64,000 nucleotides of DNA from Acidobacteriota bacterium. Lineage in GTDB: Bacteria > Acidobacteriota > Terriglobia > Acidiferrales > UBA7541. The notes beneath the pieces are model-generated. The model searched no databases, was not told the DNA's origin, and saw only the letters and a program-made list of their open reading frames with translations. The translations under genes were made by a program, and so were the position numbers. The stretch is from contig JAKAOH010000002.1 of assembly GCA_021812285.1 (NCBI GenBank), positions 1 to 64,000 on the forward strand, written 5' to 3'. Shown here in pieces: positions 20,631 to 30,195 of this stretch; the first letter of the stretch is position 1; each line of letters starts with the position of its first letter.

Positions 20631-22526
20631 CTATTCGTGCCGGGCGCGCGGGCGCAGGATGTGCGCGTCCAGGTAATCGGACACGTTCGGTTCACGCACC
20701 AGATGCGGGTAGCGCGGACCGCCGTGGTAATCCACTTCGCAATTCTTCAAATAGTTGTCGTTTTCCACCAGCAGATCGATGGGTTTCGTGCTGGTGGAGC
20801 TTTCCTTGATCGCCTGGTTCAGAACCTCGGGCGAAAAGGCGCGGCCGTTGACGGCGATGATTTTCATGCCGGGGCTGACGCCAGCCTTGAACGCGGGGCC
20901 GTTCCAGATGGAATCGAAGACGCTGCCATCGCCGGAAACCGTCAGGCCGATCGAATAGGCGGCATCGGCCATGCCGCGGAAGAATCCGCGACCACCCCCG
21001 GACGGCGTGCTGGTGTAGACGACTTTCCAGCCGCTCGCCTCGATGCCGCCCACGGGAGCGTTGGGCGAAACAGAATCGAGGCGCTCGTGGAAGAAATGAG
21101 CCCAATCGTAGGGAACAATTTCGTTGAGCGCGGCGACGAGTTGATCGAAGGAATAGGGCTTGAGCTGCGGACCTTCGTTCGGGCCGCCGTAGAAGAGGTG
21201 GCAGAAATCATCGAAATTCTTTTTGCCGTGGCTTTCGCGGGCGATGATCGTGGCGACTTCGAGCCACAGCAGATCGCCTTCCTGATAGTAATCGGAGCCG
21301 CGGCGCCAGTTCATCCAGCCGCCGAAGCCGAACATGCCGGGCACCGCACTGGCGGTATCTTGCAGCGGGCGCCAGGTGCGGCCGGGACGGCCGGGGCCGA
21401 GCGAAGCGGCGATGGAAGCGAAATACTGATGGAATTCTTTCTTGGTCCATAAACCGCTGCGCGCGGCGAGAACGTGGCCGAGGTAATCGGTGAGGCCCTC
21501 GTAGACCCAGAGAAGATTGGTTTCTTCAGGAACTTCGTAGTAGGGCGTGCTGAGCGTATTGGGACGGCGGAATTTGCCGTTCCAGGAATGAACGAATTCG
21601 TGCGGGAGGATGCTGCCGACGACGTAAGCGGCGTTGGGGGAAAGCAGGGTGTTCAAGGGTAGGCGGCTGTCGTCGCATTCATGATGTTCGAGGCCGAAAT
21701 GAGCGACGTAGTCGCTGAGCGTGAGCAGGAAGTGGTAATCGCGATAATGGCGCGCGCCGAAGAGCTTTCCCGATTCGGCGACCAGATCTGTCATTTCCTT
21801 CTGCACCTGCGGGCTCATGTCGAGCGCTTCGGGCGTATCGGCGACGATGTCGATTTCGTGGTGAATCGGCTCGCCGGGAGGGGTGAGGTTGATGGCGCGG
21901 TAATACTGACCGGCGATCACCGGAGAATCCACCAGACGATTGAGCACGACGGGCTTGAAGGCGATCGAATCGCCCTGGTCGCTTTCAACGGGAAGCGGCG
22001 TGCCGTACTTCCAGCCCTGGGGAAGGACGAGCTTTGCATGGAAAATCTGGTCCTGGGCGCGAACGCCGGCGAGATAGAGCAGGTTCTGGTTCCAGCTGAC
22101 GACGACCAGTTTGTCGGTGGCGGAAACGCCGGCGGTGTAATGGCCGCCGAAACCGCTCGGCTCGAGGTAATCGAAATGGACGTGAAGCTCGCTGACGCCC
22201 TCAGGGACGGTCAGATGGAACGTGTAAACGTCGAGCAGATCGCGCACCCACGGAATGCGTTTGCCATTCCCGTAGAATTGCAGGCCGGCGACGTTGGCGA
22301 TGGGCCCGTCGGGCTGGTGCTCGCCGGGAATCCATTTCGGGTAATAGAGGGTCAGCGGGCCGGCCTTTACCGGGATCACCATATTCGTGCGAATGACTCG
22401 ATCGGGCGCGTGCGTGGCGTCCACGGTGAGTTGAATTGTGGGACCCGTCTGCGCGAGCAGCGGCGTCGCCGCCAGCAGGAGCAGAGCCACCAAAAATAAA
22501 GACACGCGATTGCGCAATCGCAGCAT
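20631..22526 (-). CDS. M61 family metallopeptidase with PDZ domain, secreted
   Basis: Signal peptide MLRLRNRVSLFLVALLLLAATPLLAQ; HEFVHSWNGKFRRP zinc motif; YEGLTDYLGHVLAARSG; PDZ-like FKAGVSPGMKIIAVNGRAFSPEVLNQAI. Confidence 0.9.
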   Translation of the reverse strand: MLRLRNRVSLFLVALLLLAATPLLAQTGPTIQLTVDATHAPDRVIRTNMVIPVKAGPLTLYYPKWIPGEHQPDGPIANVAGLQFYGNGKRIPWVRDLLDVYTFHLTVPEGVSELHVHFDYLEPSGFGGHYTAGVSATDKLVVVSWNQNLLYLAGVRAQDQIFHAKLVLPQGWKYGTPLPVESDQGDSIAFKPVVLNRLVDSPVIAGQYYRAINLTPPGEPIHHEIDIVADTPEALDMSPQVQKEMTDLVAESGKLFGARHYRDYHFLLTLSDYVAHFGLEHHECDDSRLPLNTLLSPNAAYVVGSILPHEFVHSWNGKFRRPNTLSTPYYEVPEETNLLWVYEGLTDYLGHVLAARSGLWTKKEFHQYFASIAASLGPGRPGRTWRPLQDTASAVPGMFGFGGWMNWRRGSDYYQEGDLLWLEVATIIARESHGKKNFDDFCHLFYGGPNEGPQLKPYSFDQLVAALNEIVPYDWAHFFHERLDSVSPNAPVGGIEASGWKVVYTSTPSGGGRGFFRGMADAAYSIGLTVSGDGSVFDSIWNGPAFKAGVSPGMKIIAVNGRAFSPEVLNQAIKESSTSTKPIDLLVENDNYLKNCEVDYHGGPRYPHLVREPNVSDYLDAHILRPRARHE

Positions 22527-22670
22527 TCCGTCCTCCTCGTTCTCGTTTGTCCCGCGCGTGGGCGCGGAGACCGGCTGTAAAATTGCCCTTTGCCCGCCCG
22601 ATGTTAGACTTCGGGAAAAGCACAAGTCAACGGTTCGATGGCGCCAGGCGGAGCATGAGGCCCACGAGAT

Positions 22671-25421
22671 CTATGGGGTTGAGCGAATGCGGGCGGCCAA
22701 ATCCTTCGTCCAGTTCAGAACCACGCGAAGCTCGGTGGGTGCGGAAGCTTCCGTCAGGCTCTTGATGAAGAAGAAATGTTTGCCGTCGCGCGTGGCATCG
22801 TAGTCGTGACCGGAACTGAAATAATTGTCCGGGAAAAGCTCATGGGGAGTGCCGGCAGAAAATGTGGGGCTGGTTTGAACCGGTACGGCCATCAGTTTGC
22901 CCGCGTTGCGATAAAAAATTTCCGGGTCTTTTCGCGGCCAAACGGGGCGCATTCCTCCTCCGCTGGATATCTGCCATTTCCCGCCGGCTGCCGCGGCCGG
23001 CTGAACGTAGACTTCCGTACGGCCGGATTCGTTCGATTCGTAGGCGATCCAACGGCTGTCGGGCGAGAACTGAGGGAACCACTCAGCGGCGGGCGTGCGG
23101 AGGAAAACGCGAGGCTTGCCGAGCGGATCGAGCGGGAGGAGGAAAATATCGGGGCCGGTGGCCGGGTCTTCCTGAAAAAAAGCCATAGTGCGACCATCCG
23201 GCGAAAACGAAGACGCGACCGACCAGACGGACGAGCGGGAAAGCAGGCGTTCCTGGCCGCTGCCGTCGGCCGCTTTTTCGTAGATTCCCCAGCGGCCATT
23301 ACGGAGCGAGGTGTAGACGACGTTCTTACCATCGGCGGTCCAGAAGGGGTCGCGATTGTCGTCCTGGAAAGTGAGCCGGGCCAGCGTTTTGCTGGCTATG
23401 TCGAAAGTCCAGACGTTCCAAAGCGAGCCTTCGATGGTGAGGGCGAGGCGGTTGCCGTCGGGAGAGAGCGACAGGTCTTCGTAGGGACGCGGCGACGTGG
23501 AAATCACCTGCGCGTTGCCGCTGCGATCGGTTTCCACAATCTCGCGCTCGGGACGTGTCTCGCCTCCCGGCGCGTAGACGAGCATGCCGCTTTCCGAGAC
23601 GGCGAACTGATCGAACGTGCCGCCTTCGTTATCGACAACGCCGCTGACGAGCGGAACGGCAGGGCCGGCGAGCCGGAGGCTTTTCGCGTCGAACGGAGCG
23701 CCCCAGAGCGTGCCCGCGCGGCCAAAAACCAGATAGCCGGGCGCGACGTAGCCGGGATTGGTGCCGTCCTGGAGGAGCATTTTCAACTTTCGCGTTTTGA
23801 GCGAAAGGACGGCGACACTCGATTGCTGGCCGCCGAATCCGTTCTCAACCGCGACGAGAAGCGATTTGCCATCGGGCAAGACACTGGGCTGGCCAATGGC
23901 AACGGCTCCGGTGCTTTCGTTCGGCGAAATGATGCGCTGGCAATCGCCGCCGTCACCCGAGACGCTCAATAAGGCGCCGAAACCCCCCGAAAAATAGATC
24001 GTGCCGCCGGGAGCCCAGGTGGCGCTGCCGTTTCCGGGAGCGCCGGAGCACAGCACCTGCGGAACGCCGCCAGCAATTGGAATTTTTTCGAGTCTGCCGT
24101 TGGCGAAATAGCCGAGCCATTGGCCGTCGGGCGAAAAAAACGGTGACTGAGCGCTCTCGGTGCCGGGAACCAGCCGAGCGGTGAAATCGCCGAGATCGCG
24201 GATCCAAATATGCGACGAGCCATCCGCGCTGCCGGTGACGTAAGCAATCTGGCGGCCGCTGGGAGCGATGGCGATGCTCGACAGATCGTTGAGGAAAGGA
24301 TGGTCTTGTGGAATCTGGATGCTGAGGGCGAGGGACGTGGTGGGAGCCGTGGGTTTCTGCGTGGCAAACCAGAAGGCGGCGACGATCGCAGCTCCCGCAA
24401 CCAGCCCGACAATGCCCCAAACCAGCGCGCCACGGCGGCGCGCGACGAGCGTGGGAACAGCTTGCATTGCCGATGCGGAGGGTTCGGGCTCGGAGCGACC
24501 GGCGATCGCCTCATCAATGGCGATGCGGGCTTCGCCGATGTCGCGCAGGCGCTGCTTGGGATCTTTTTTCAGGCAGCGGGAGAGAAGATTGCGAATCGAG
24601 CGCGGCGTGGTTTCCGGCAGCGCCGACCAATCCGGCTCCTTCATCACCACGGCGGCGAGAATGTCGGTGACCGTTTCGCCGTCGAAGGCGTGCTTGCCGG
24701 TGAGCATCTCGTACAGCACGCAGCCGAACGCCCAGATATCGGCGCGACGATCGACCGGCTTGCCCTTGGCCTGTTCCGGGGCCATATACGCTGCGGTGCC
24801 GAGGATGATGCCGGCTTGCGTAGCCAGATGGCTGAGCGTGGGCGAAGTGGAGGGATCGGCCGCCGCGGTTTCACCAGCGAGGGCTTTGGCAAGGCCGAAA
24901 TCGAGGATTTTCACCACGCCATCTGGCGTGATTTTGACGTTCGCGGGTTTCAGATCGCGATGAACGATCCCGCGTTCGTGCGCGTATTCCAGGCCTTCGG
25001 AGATTTGTTTGGCAATCGGCAGAGCGTCTTCGAGCGGGATTCCGTTTCCCATCGTAGGGGCAGGTTGGAAACGCACTCCTTGTGTCCCGGACGGGCTTAT
25101 GGAACCTGCCCCTACAAATCCCGCAATTTTCTCCGCTAGGGTCTGGCCTTCGACCAGCTCCATGATGAGCGCATGGACACCGGCGGAATCCTCGAAGCCG
25201 TGAATAGCGGCGATATTCGGATGGTTGAGCGAAGCGAGCAGCTTGGCTTCGCGCTCGAAGCGCGCGAGGCGCTCGGCGTCCGAGGCGAACGCTTCGGGCA
25301 AAACCTTCAGCGCGACTTCGCGCCCGAGCTTCGTATCGCGGGCGCGATACACTTCGCCCATCCCGCCCGCGCCAATCGCGCCAACGATTTCGTAGGAGCC
25401 GATCCTGGTTCCGGGGATCAA
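22671..25421 (-). CDS. Ser/Thr protein kinase with C-terminal TolB/WD40-like beta-propeller (probable TTG start at 25421)
   Basis: IGSYEIVGAIGAGGMGEVYRARDTKLGREVALKVLP, GIVHRDLKPANVKI, ILDFGLAKAL, GTAAYMAPEQAKG; TM segment then propeller repeats (FSPDGQWLGYFANGRL). Confidence 0.9.
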   Translation of the reverse strand: MIPGTRIGSYEIVGAIGAGGMGEVYRARDTKLGREVALKVLPEAFASDAERLARFEREAKLLASLNHPNIAAIHGFEDSAGVHALIMELVEGQTLAEKIAGFVGAGSISPSGTQGVRFQPAPTMGNGIPLEDALPIAKQISEGLEYAHERGIVHRDLKPANVKITPDGVVKILDFGLAKALAGETAAADPSTSPTLSHLATQAGIILGTAAYMAPEQAKGKPVDRRADIWAFGCVLYEMLTGKHAFDGETVTDILAAVVMKEPDWSALPETTPRSIRNLLSRCLKKDPKQRLRDIGEARIAIDEAIAGRSEPEPSASAMQAVPTLVARRRGALVWGIVGLVAGAAIVAAFWFATQKPTAPTTSLALSIQIPQDHPFLNDLSSIAIAPSGRQIAYVTGSADGSSHIWIRDLGDFTARLVPGTESAQSPFFSPDGQWLGYFANGRLEKIPIAGGVPQVLCSGAPGNGSATWAPGGTIYFSGGFGALLSVSGDGGDCQRIISPNESTGAVAIGQPSVLPDGKSLLVAVENGFGGQQSSVAVLSLKTRKLKMLLQDGTNPGYVAPGYLVFGRAGTLWGAPFDAKSLRLAGPAVPLVSGVVDNEGGTFDQFAVSESGMLVYAPGGETRPEREIVETDRSGNAQVISTSPRPYEDLSLSPDGNRLALTIEGSLWNVWTFDIASKTLARLTFQDDNRDPFWTADGKNVVYTSLRNGRWGIYEKAADGSGQERLLSRSSVWSVASSFSPDGRTMAFFQEDPATGPDIFLLPLDPLGKPRVFLRTPAAEWFPQFSPDSRWIAYESNESGRTEVYVQPAAAAGGKWQISSGGGMRPVWPRKDPEIFYRNAGKLMAVPVQTSPTFSAGTPHELFPDNYFSSGHDYDATRDGKHFFFIKSLTEASAPTELRVVLNWTKDLAARIRSTP
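25054..25115. repeat. 62-bp palindromic element with 13-bp perfect terminal inverted repeats, inside the kinase-domain coding region
   Basis: GTAGGGGCAGGTT...AACCTGCCCCTAC ends are exact reverse complements; adds an atypical segment (GFVGAGSISPSGTQGVRFQPAPTMGNG) to an otherwise canonical kinase domain. Confidence 0.75.
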
Positions 25422-25515
25422 GATTCGCCTCTGGCTTCGGCCGCCATGCGCCTCGGGACTCCGCCGGCGCCAGTCGCCGCTGCGACTCCGTGGGGATGCG
25501 CGTGAATACGCGTCT

Positions 25516-28104
25516 TCATCGTCGCACTCCGCGGATAAGACTGAGCTGGGACAAGTTTTGTGCGTAGGCGTATGCGTACGCCGACGCTTGGCTCGCAAGA
25601 GAAACGTCGATGATTTGAGTTACCCCGGTGCGGTCCGCTGGCGCAAGATGGAGCACAGGGGTGCGGCGGCCGGTAGAGAGATCGACTCGTTCGATTTCCG
25701 CCGGCACCTGGGAAGAACGAAAGACGAGCACGGAGCGCCCGTCTCCGCTAAAGCGAATTACTGTGTCATCCAGACCCAGGCCGGCTACTACGCGGCCCGG
25801 GCCGCCGCCGACGGGATAAATCCAGTATTTTTCCCCAGCGCCTCGAACCAAAATAGTTTTTGCGTCAGGCGAAACGAAACCGCCGTTCGTACCCGGCGGC
25901 GTGACGGGAGTCGGCGGGCCGCCGCTGGTCGACTGGACGTAACAGCGCTGGGGTTGCCCAGTTTCGTGTCCGCAGGCCAGCACACGCTTGCCGTCGGGAA
26001 AAAACGCGGCGGATTGGTAATCCACAAGGCGCCCCGCGTCGAGAACGCGTTTCTCACCGGCACCCGTGGGATAGAGAACGAGTTGTGCGGGAGGGCCGGG
26101 AACGATCGAGAGCGCCCAGGCGCCATCCGGGGAAAGTCCCTCGGCAATTCCTTCACCCAAACGTACAGCGGGTGACCCGTCCGTTTTGCGGAAGAGGAGG
26201 GCGTAATTATGGCCGGCGGCTTCGCTGGTGTCGCTGAAGAGCAGCCACTGGCCGTCGGCGGAGATATGCGGGTGATAAGAAGAATCCAGCCAGGAAAGAT
26301 CGCGTTCCGTGCTCGCTCCGGGGGCTATGGCCATCACGCGGTACTCGAAGGCGTTCTCGGTGGCGAGCAGGTTGCCCTGGCTGTTGGCGTCGAGCACGAA
26401 CAGGCTTCCCGCTGCGGTGACCAGTTCCTGCGTCTTTCCGGAGAGCGAGGCAAAGTCAATGCCGTTGTTGGCTCCAGCCACGCAGCAGGAGGAGAAGTAC
26501 AGCCCATTGCTGCTTTTGGCCCAAGCCAATCCCTCGAGAGACTGATAGTTCGAGGACGAGAACTGGGTGCGCCCGTCAAGATCCACTGTAACGAGTTTTC
26601 CGCGGTCGTCGTAGCGCAAGGGGTGGTCGAAAAACGCGAGCAGCTTCCCGCTCGGGGAGAACCGGAGATCGCTCAGATAGCCGGCTGTCCGATAGAGAAC
26701 CTTGCCGATCGGGTACTCGAGCCGGCTTTCGCCATTTACATCGCGGAGGATCGCGAGCTGTGAACCGTCGGGAGACCAATCGGCGTCCTGAACATTCCGC
26801 AAAATTTCCCGCGGCGCTCCTCCGCCCAGATTCATGGTCGCCAGCGTTCCCGTGAAGATCCGGTTGGCGACGAATCTGGCACCGGTCAGCACGGCGAGCT
26901 GTCCTTGGGAAGAGATCGAAAGCAGCGCGGTATCGGGAGGGCCGAACGGCTGCGGCGCGGGATAATCCGGCTGACGGAGGAAAAGCTGAGGGCTGTTTCC
27001 TTCCGCTGCGTCGCTGAAAACGACGGTCTTTCCATCCGGCGCGAATCGCGCGTTGAAGATTGCTCCGGCCTGAAAACTGATGGGAAGAAAAGCGGGCGGA
27101 TGGCTGGCGACGGGACCCGCGAAGCGTCGCCCGGCGAGAAAGGCGGCTACGGCGATGGCCAGCGCGGCTGCCGCTACCGGAAGAGGCCATTTACGGCGGG
27201 GCGAACGGATGGCGGCCATGGCGGGCCCGCTCGTTGCGGAAGAGCCCGAGAGCGATTCCAGATGGAAAGCCAGATCGCGAGCCGATTGGAAACGCTCGGC
27301 GGGATTTTTTTCCAGGCAATGGCGCACGATGCGTTCGACGCCGGGTGGGATGTTCCTGCCTTCGCCTGAAAGCTCGGGCGGGTCCTCCTTCAGAATCGCC
27401 GACATCGTTTCCGCGGAAGTCTCCCGCTCGAACGGCCGCCGGCCGGAAAGCATTTCATACAAGACCGAGCCGAGCGAGAAGATGTCCGACCGCGCATCGG
27501 CCGGTTTGCCGCGCACCTGCTCGGGCGACATATAGCCGACCGTACCCAGCACCACGCCCGGCTCGGTCGCGCCGGCGGCCGTCAGCGTGGCGCCCTGCGT
27601 TTCGCCGGGCGTCGAAGCCTGCCTTTCCGTCAGCTTGGCGAGCCCGAAGTCGAGAATTTTTACTCGCCCGTCCCTCGTCAGGAAAATGTTTGCCGGCTTC
27701 AGGTCCCGATGAACGATGTCTTTCTCGTGAGCCGCGGCGACACCGTGCGCCGCCTGTACGGCGATATCGCACGCTTTGCGGAGCGGCAGCGGACCTTCGC
27801 TAAGGCGTTCGCGCAGCGTTTCGCCTTCGAGGAGTTCGGTAACCAGAAACGGCGCGCCGTCGTGGGAGCCAATGTCGTAGACGGCCAGAATGTTCGGATG
27901 GTTCAGCGCGGCGACGGCGCGAGCTTCCTGTTCGAAGCGGCGAAGACGTTCGGGATCGGAAGCAAAAGACGCCGGCAGGATTTTGACGGCGACTTCGCGC
28001 CCCAGGCGCGTGTCGCGCGCGCGATAGACCTCGCCCATCCCTCCCGCGCCGATGGGCGCAACGACCTCATATGGTCCGAGCTTCGTCCCCGACGCCAGCG
28101 CCAT
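25516..28104 (-). CDS. Ser/Thr protein kinase with C-terminal TolB/WD40-like domain
   Basis: MALASGTKLGPYEVVAPIGAGGMGEVYRARDTRLGREVAVKILP, DIVHRDLKPANIFLT, ILDFGLAKLTE, GTVGYMSPEQVRGKPADARSDIFSLG; ATG at 28104 (alternative at 28116). Confidence 0.9.
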   Translation of the reverse strand: MALASGTKLGPYEVVAPIGAGGMGEVYRARDTRLGREVAVKILPASFASDPERLRRFEQEARAVAALNHPNILAVYDIGSHDGAPFLVTELLEGETLRERLSEGPLPLRKACDIAVQAAHGVAAAHEKDIVHRDLKPANIFLTRDGRVKILDFGLAKLTERQASTPGETQGATLTAAGATEPGVVLGTVGYMSPEQVRGKPADARSDIFSLGSVLYEMLSGRRPFERETSAETMSAILKEDPPELSGEGRNIPPGVERIVRHCLEKNPAERFQSARDLAFHLESLSGSSATSGPAMAAIRSPRRKWPLPVAAAALAIAVAAFLAGRRFAGPVASHPPAFLPISFQAGAIFNARFAPDGKTVVFSDAAEGNSPQLFLRQPDYPAPQPFGPPDTALLSISSQGQLAVLTGARFVANRIFTGTLATMNLGGGAPREILRNVQDADWSPDGSQLAILRDVNGESRLEYPIGKVLYRTAGYLSDLRFSPSGKLLAFFDHPLRYDDRGKLVTVDLDGRTQFSSSNYQSLEGLAWAKSSNGLYFSSCCVAGANNGIDFASLSGKTQELVTAAGSLFVLDANSQGNLLATENAFEYRVMAIAPGASTERDLSWLDSSYHPHISADGQWLLFSDTSEAAGHNYALLFRKTDGSPAVRLGEGIAEGLSPDGAWALSIVPGPPAQLVLYPTGAGEKRVLDAGRLVDYQSAAFFPDGKRVLACGHETGQPQRCYVQSTSGGPPTPVTPPGTNGGFVSPDAKTILVRGAGEKYWIYPVGGGPGRVVAGLGLDDTVIRFSGDGRSVLVFRSSQVPAEIERVDLSTGRRTPVLHLAPADRTGVTQIIDVSLASQASAYAYAYAQNLSQLSLIRGVRR

Positions 28105-28217
28105 TGTGCCGCGCATTATACAACTGTTGGCGCCAGCCTTTTGAGAGGGTGGAGGGTCGAGCGGCGCGGTAGTCATTTGGCCGGCGATGTGGTATCACCT
28201 GCCGAACGGGATCCACG

Positions 28218-28868
28218 ATGCGCAGCGAATACGACCGGATCGCGGGACAGAACGTGGAACGCCTGGCGGCGTTGAGCGACGGAATCTTCGCCGTCGCGAT
28301 GACGCTGCTTGTGCTGGGTCTGCGGCTGCCGGCAGCGCGTGCGGTTTCGAGCGAAGGGGAATTGTGGCACGCACTGCTTGGTCTGCGACCGGAATTGCTG
28401 ATCTATTTCATGAGCTTTCTGACCCTCGGCATTTTCTGGGTCGGGCAGCAGACGCAGCTCAATCACCTGGAGCGGTCGGATCGCGACCTGACGTGGATTC
28501 ATCTGGGGTTTCTGTTTGCCGTCACGCTGACGCCAGTCTCGACGGCGCTGCTGGCTGATTTTTTCCGTTACCGGCTGGCGCTTGTCATCTACTGGATGAA
28601 TTTGCTGCTGCTCGGCGTGCTGCTGTACGCGAGTTGGGGCCACGCGATCCGGGGAAAGCTGGTGCGCGACGATATGCCGGCTGGCACGCCTGCGGCCGTG
28701 TGCCGGCGCATCCAGATCGCGCAGGGGCTTTACGCGTTGGGCGTGCTGCTATGCATTTTCGCCATGCTCTGGAGCATCGGCTTCATTGTGCTCGTGCAGC
28801 TGAATTACGTCCTGGCGCCGCGGCTGCCACGGCGGCACAAGACCGAGAGCGAGGGCGAAGCGAAGTAG
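28218..28868 (+). CDS. TMEM175/DUF1211-family membrane protein (putative K+ channel)
   Basis: LAALSDGIFAVAMTLLVLGLRLP signature; several TM segments. Confidence 0.85.
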   Translation: MRSEYDRIAGQNVERLAALSDGIFAVAMTLLVLGLRLPAARAVSSEGELWHALLGLRPELLIYFMSFLTLGIFWVGQQTQLNHLERSDRDLTWIHLGFLFAVTLTPVSTALLADFFRYRLALVIYWMNLLLLGVLLYASWGHAIRGKLVRDDMPAGTPAAVCRRIQIAQGLYALGVLLCIFAMLWSIGFIVLVQLNYVLAPRLPRRHKTESEGEAK

Positions 28869-28951
28869 ACGCTTCTACCCTACAAGCATTTCGCGCGGGC
28901 TTCCAAAGCGAGAGTCGCAGGTGCATTCTCGTCCGCTGTCGACCAAGGGGT

Positions 28952-30124
28952 TCAGTGCGACCAGCGGATGCGGTCGCCGGCAACCAGAGCCAATTGTGGA
29001 ACCGAGGGGCTTCCCAGGCGGAATTCCACGGGATAGAGGCGGCCGCGGAAACGGCGCTCGATGCGGAGGGTTCTAAGCGCCTTCGAACGCTCGTCTGGCG
29101 TGAGGGTATTGAGCAGGGTCTGAATGGTCGTTCCGATGGGGAAATATTGGCGCTTGCCGTTCACGCGGACGTTGAGTTCGGCGCTGGCGGACACCATGCC
29201 GGCAAACATGGCGCAGCGGACGACGCTGGTTGCGAGTTGGCGGCAGGGAATTTCGAGATTTTTTTCGACTGCATGCGTGACGCCGGCCATTTCGCCCGGG
29301 TCGCGCGTGGCCACGAGAAGCGCTTTGCGGCGCACGTTGGGCGGAACGTAGAGCGTAAGGACGAAAAGATCGAGCGCGCGCATACCGTGGAAGTGGCCTG
29401 CGAGCGACGTGTCTGGAAATTCGGCGCCGGCGCGCGAGGGAAGACCCTTACTGCGCCAGACGCGGCGCAGATCGAGCGAGAGCAGGCCACCGCGGCCGCG
29501 GACCACCCGATAGTAGGTTTTGCGCTCGCCCCAATAATTGGCGACGGTTTCCGGACCAAGGGAATTGTGAAAAATCGAGCGCTCGATGAAAAGGCGCATG
29601 CCCGGCCGCAGCGCCACGAAGCCGCGATTACCGAGCAAATAGCGGAAAAAGGTGGCCAAGAGGACGGGAGTTGGGATGCTTTCGGCCGTCCAATCGGCGG
29701 CTTTCAGATAGGCCTTGGGCGTGAGGCAGCCACGGGCCTGAAGCCGATAGAGCCGGTCGAGGAACGCGCTCCAATCCGACTGCGCGTGGACCGCGGCGCC
29801 GCGGTACCAGGCCGCCGGAGTGGGGACTTCGGCGACCCAGTCGGCGGATTTTCCCTGGCGGTGGTGTTCGAGCGAAAATAAGCGACCCTCGATGGAGCAA
29901 CTCGAGGCGGCCGCGCGGGCACGGCCGCCCCCCAAATTGCCGAGAGAAATGCGGGAACTCAGTGCGCCGTTGGGCGGTGCGGAAAAATCGGGCGGCAGCA
30001 GGAAACTTCGAGCCAGACGATAGCTGCCGACGGGACGGCGCGCGGCGCAGCCGAGCGACAGTGAAACCGCCGCGAACAGAAAGGACAAGAACGCACGGCG
30101 TGAAAAGGCAAGGCTGAATCGCAT
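28952..30124 (-). CDS. Putative lipoprotein of unknown function
   Basis: MRFSLAFSRRAFLSFLFAAVSLSLGCAA lipobox-like signal; 390-aa continuous ORF; upstream extension to 30934 overlaps the GH2 gene and is rejected. Confidence 0.7.
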   Translation of the reverse strand: MRFSLAFSRRAFLSFLFAAVSLSLGCAARRPVGSYRLARSFLLPPDFSAPPNGALSSRISLGNLGGGRARAAASSCSIEGRLFSLEHHRQGKSADWVAEVPTPAAWYRGAAVHAQSDWSAFLDRLYRLQARGCLTPKAYLKAADWTAESIPTPVLLATFFRYLLGNRGFVALRPGMRLFIERSIFHNSLGPETVANYWGERKTYYRVVRGRGGLLSLDLRRVWRSKGLPSRAGAEFPDTSLAGHFHGMRALDLFVLTLYVPPNVRRKALLVATRDPGEMAGVTHAVEKNLEIPCRQLATSVVRCAMFAGMVSASAELNVRVNGKRQYFPIGTTIQTLLNTLTPDERSKALRTLRIERRFRGRLYPVEFRLGSPSVPQLALVAGDRIRWSH

Positions 30125-30195
30125 GTCCACCACGCGACGTGAGTGTACACCTGGATGGAGCTGGGGTGTTTGTGGCGCCATGCGATCCGGCACGG

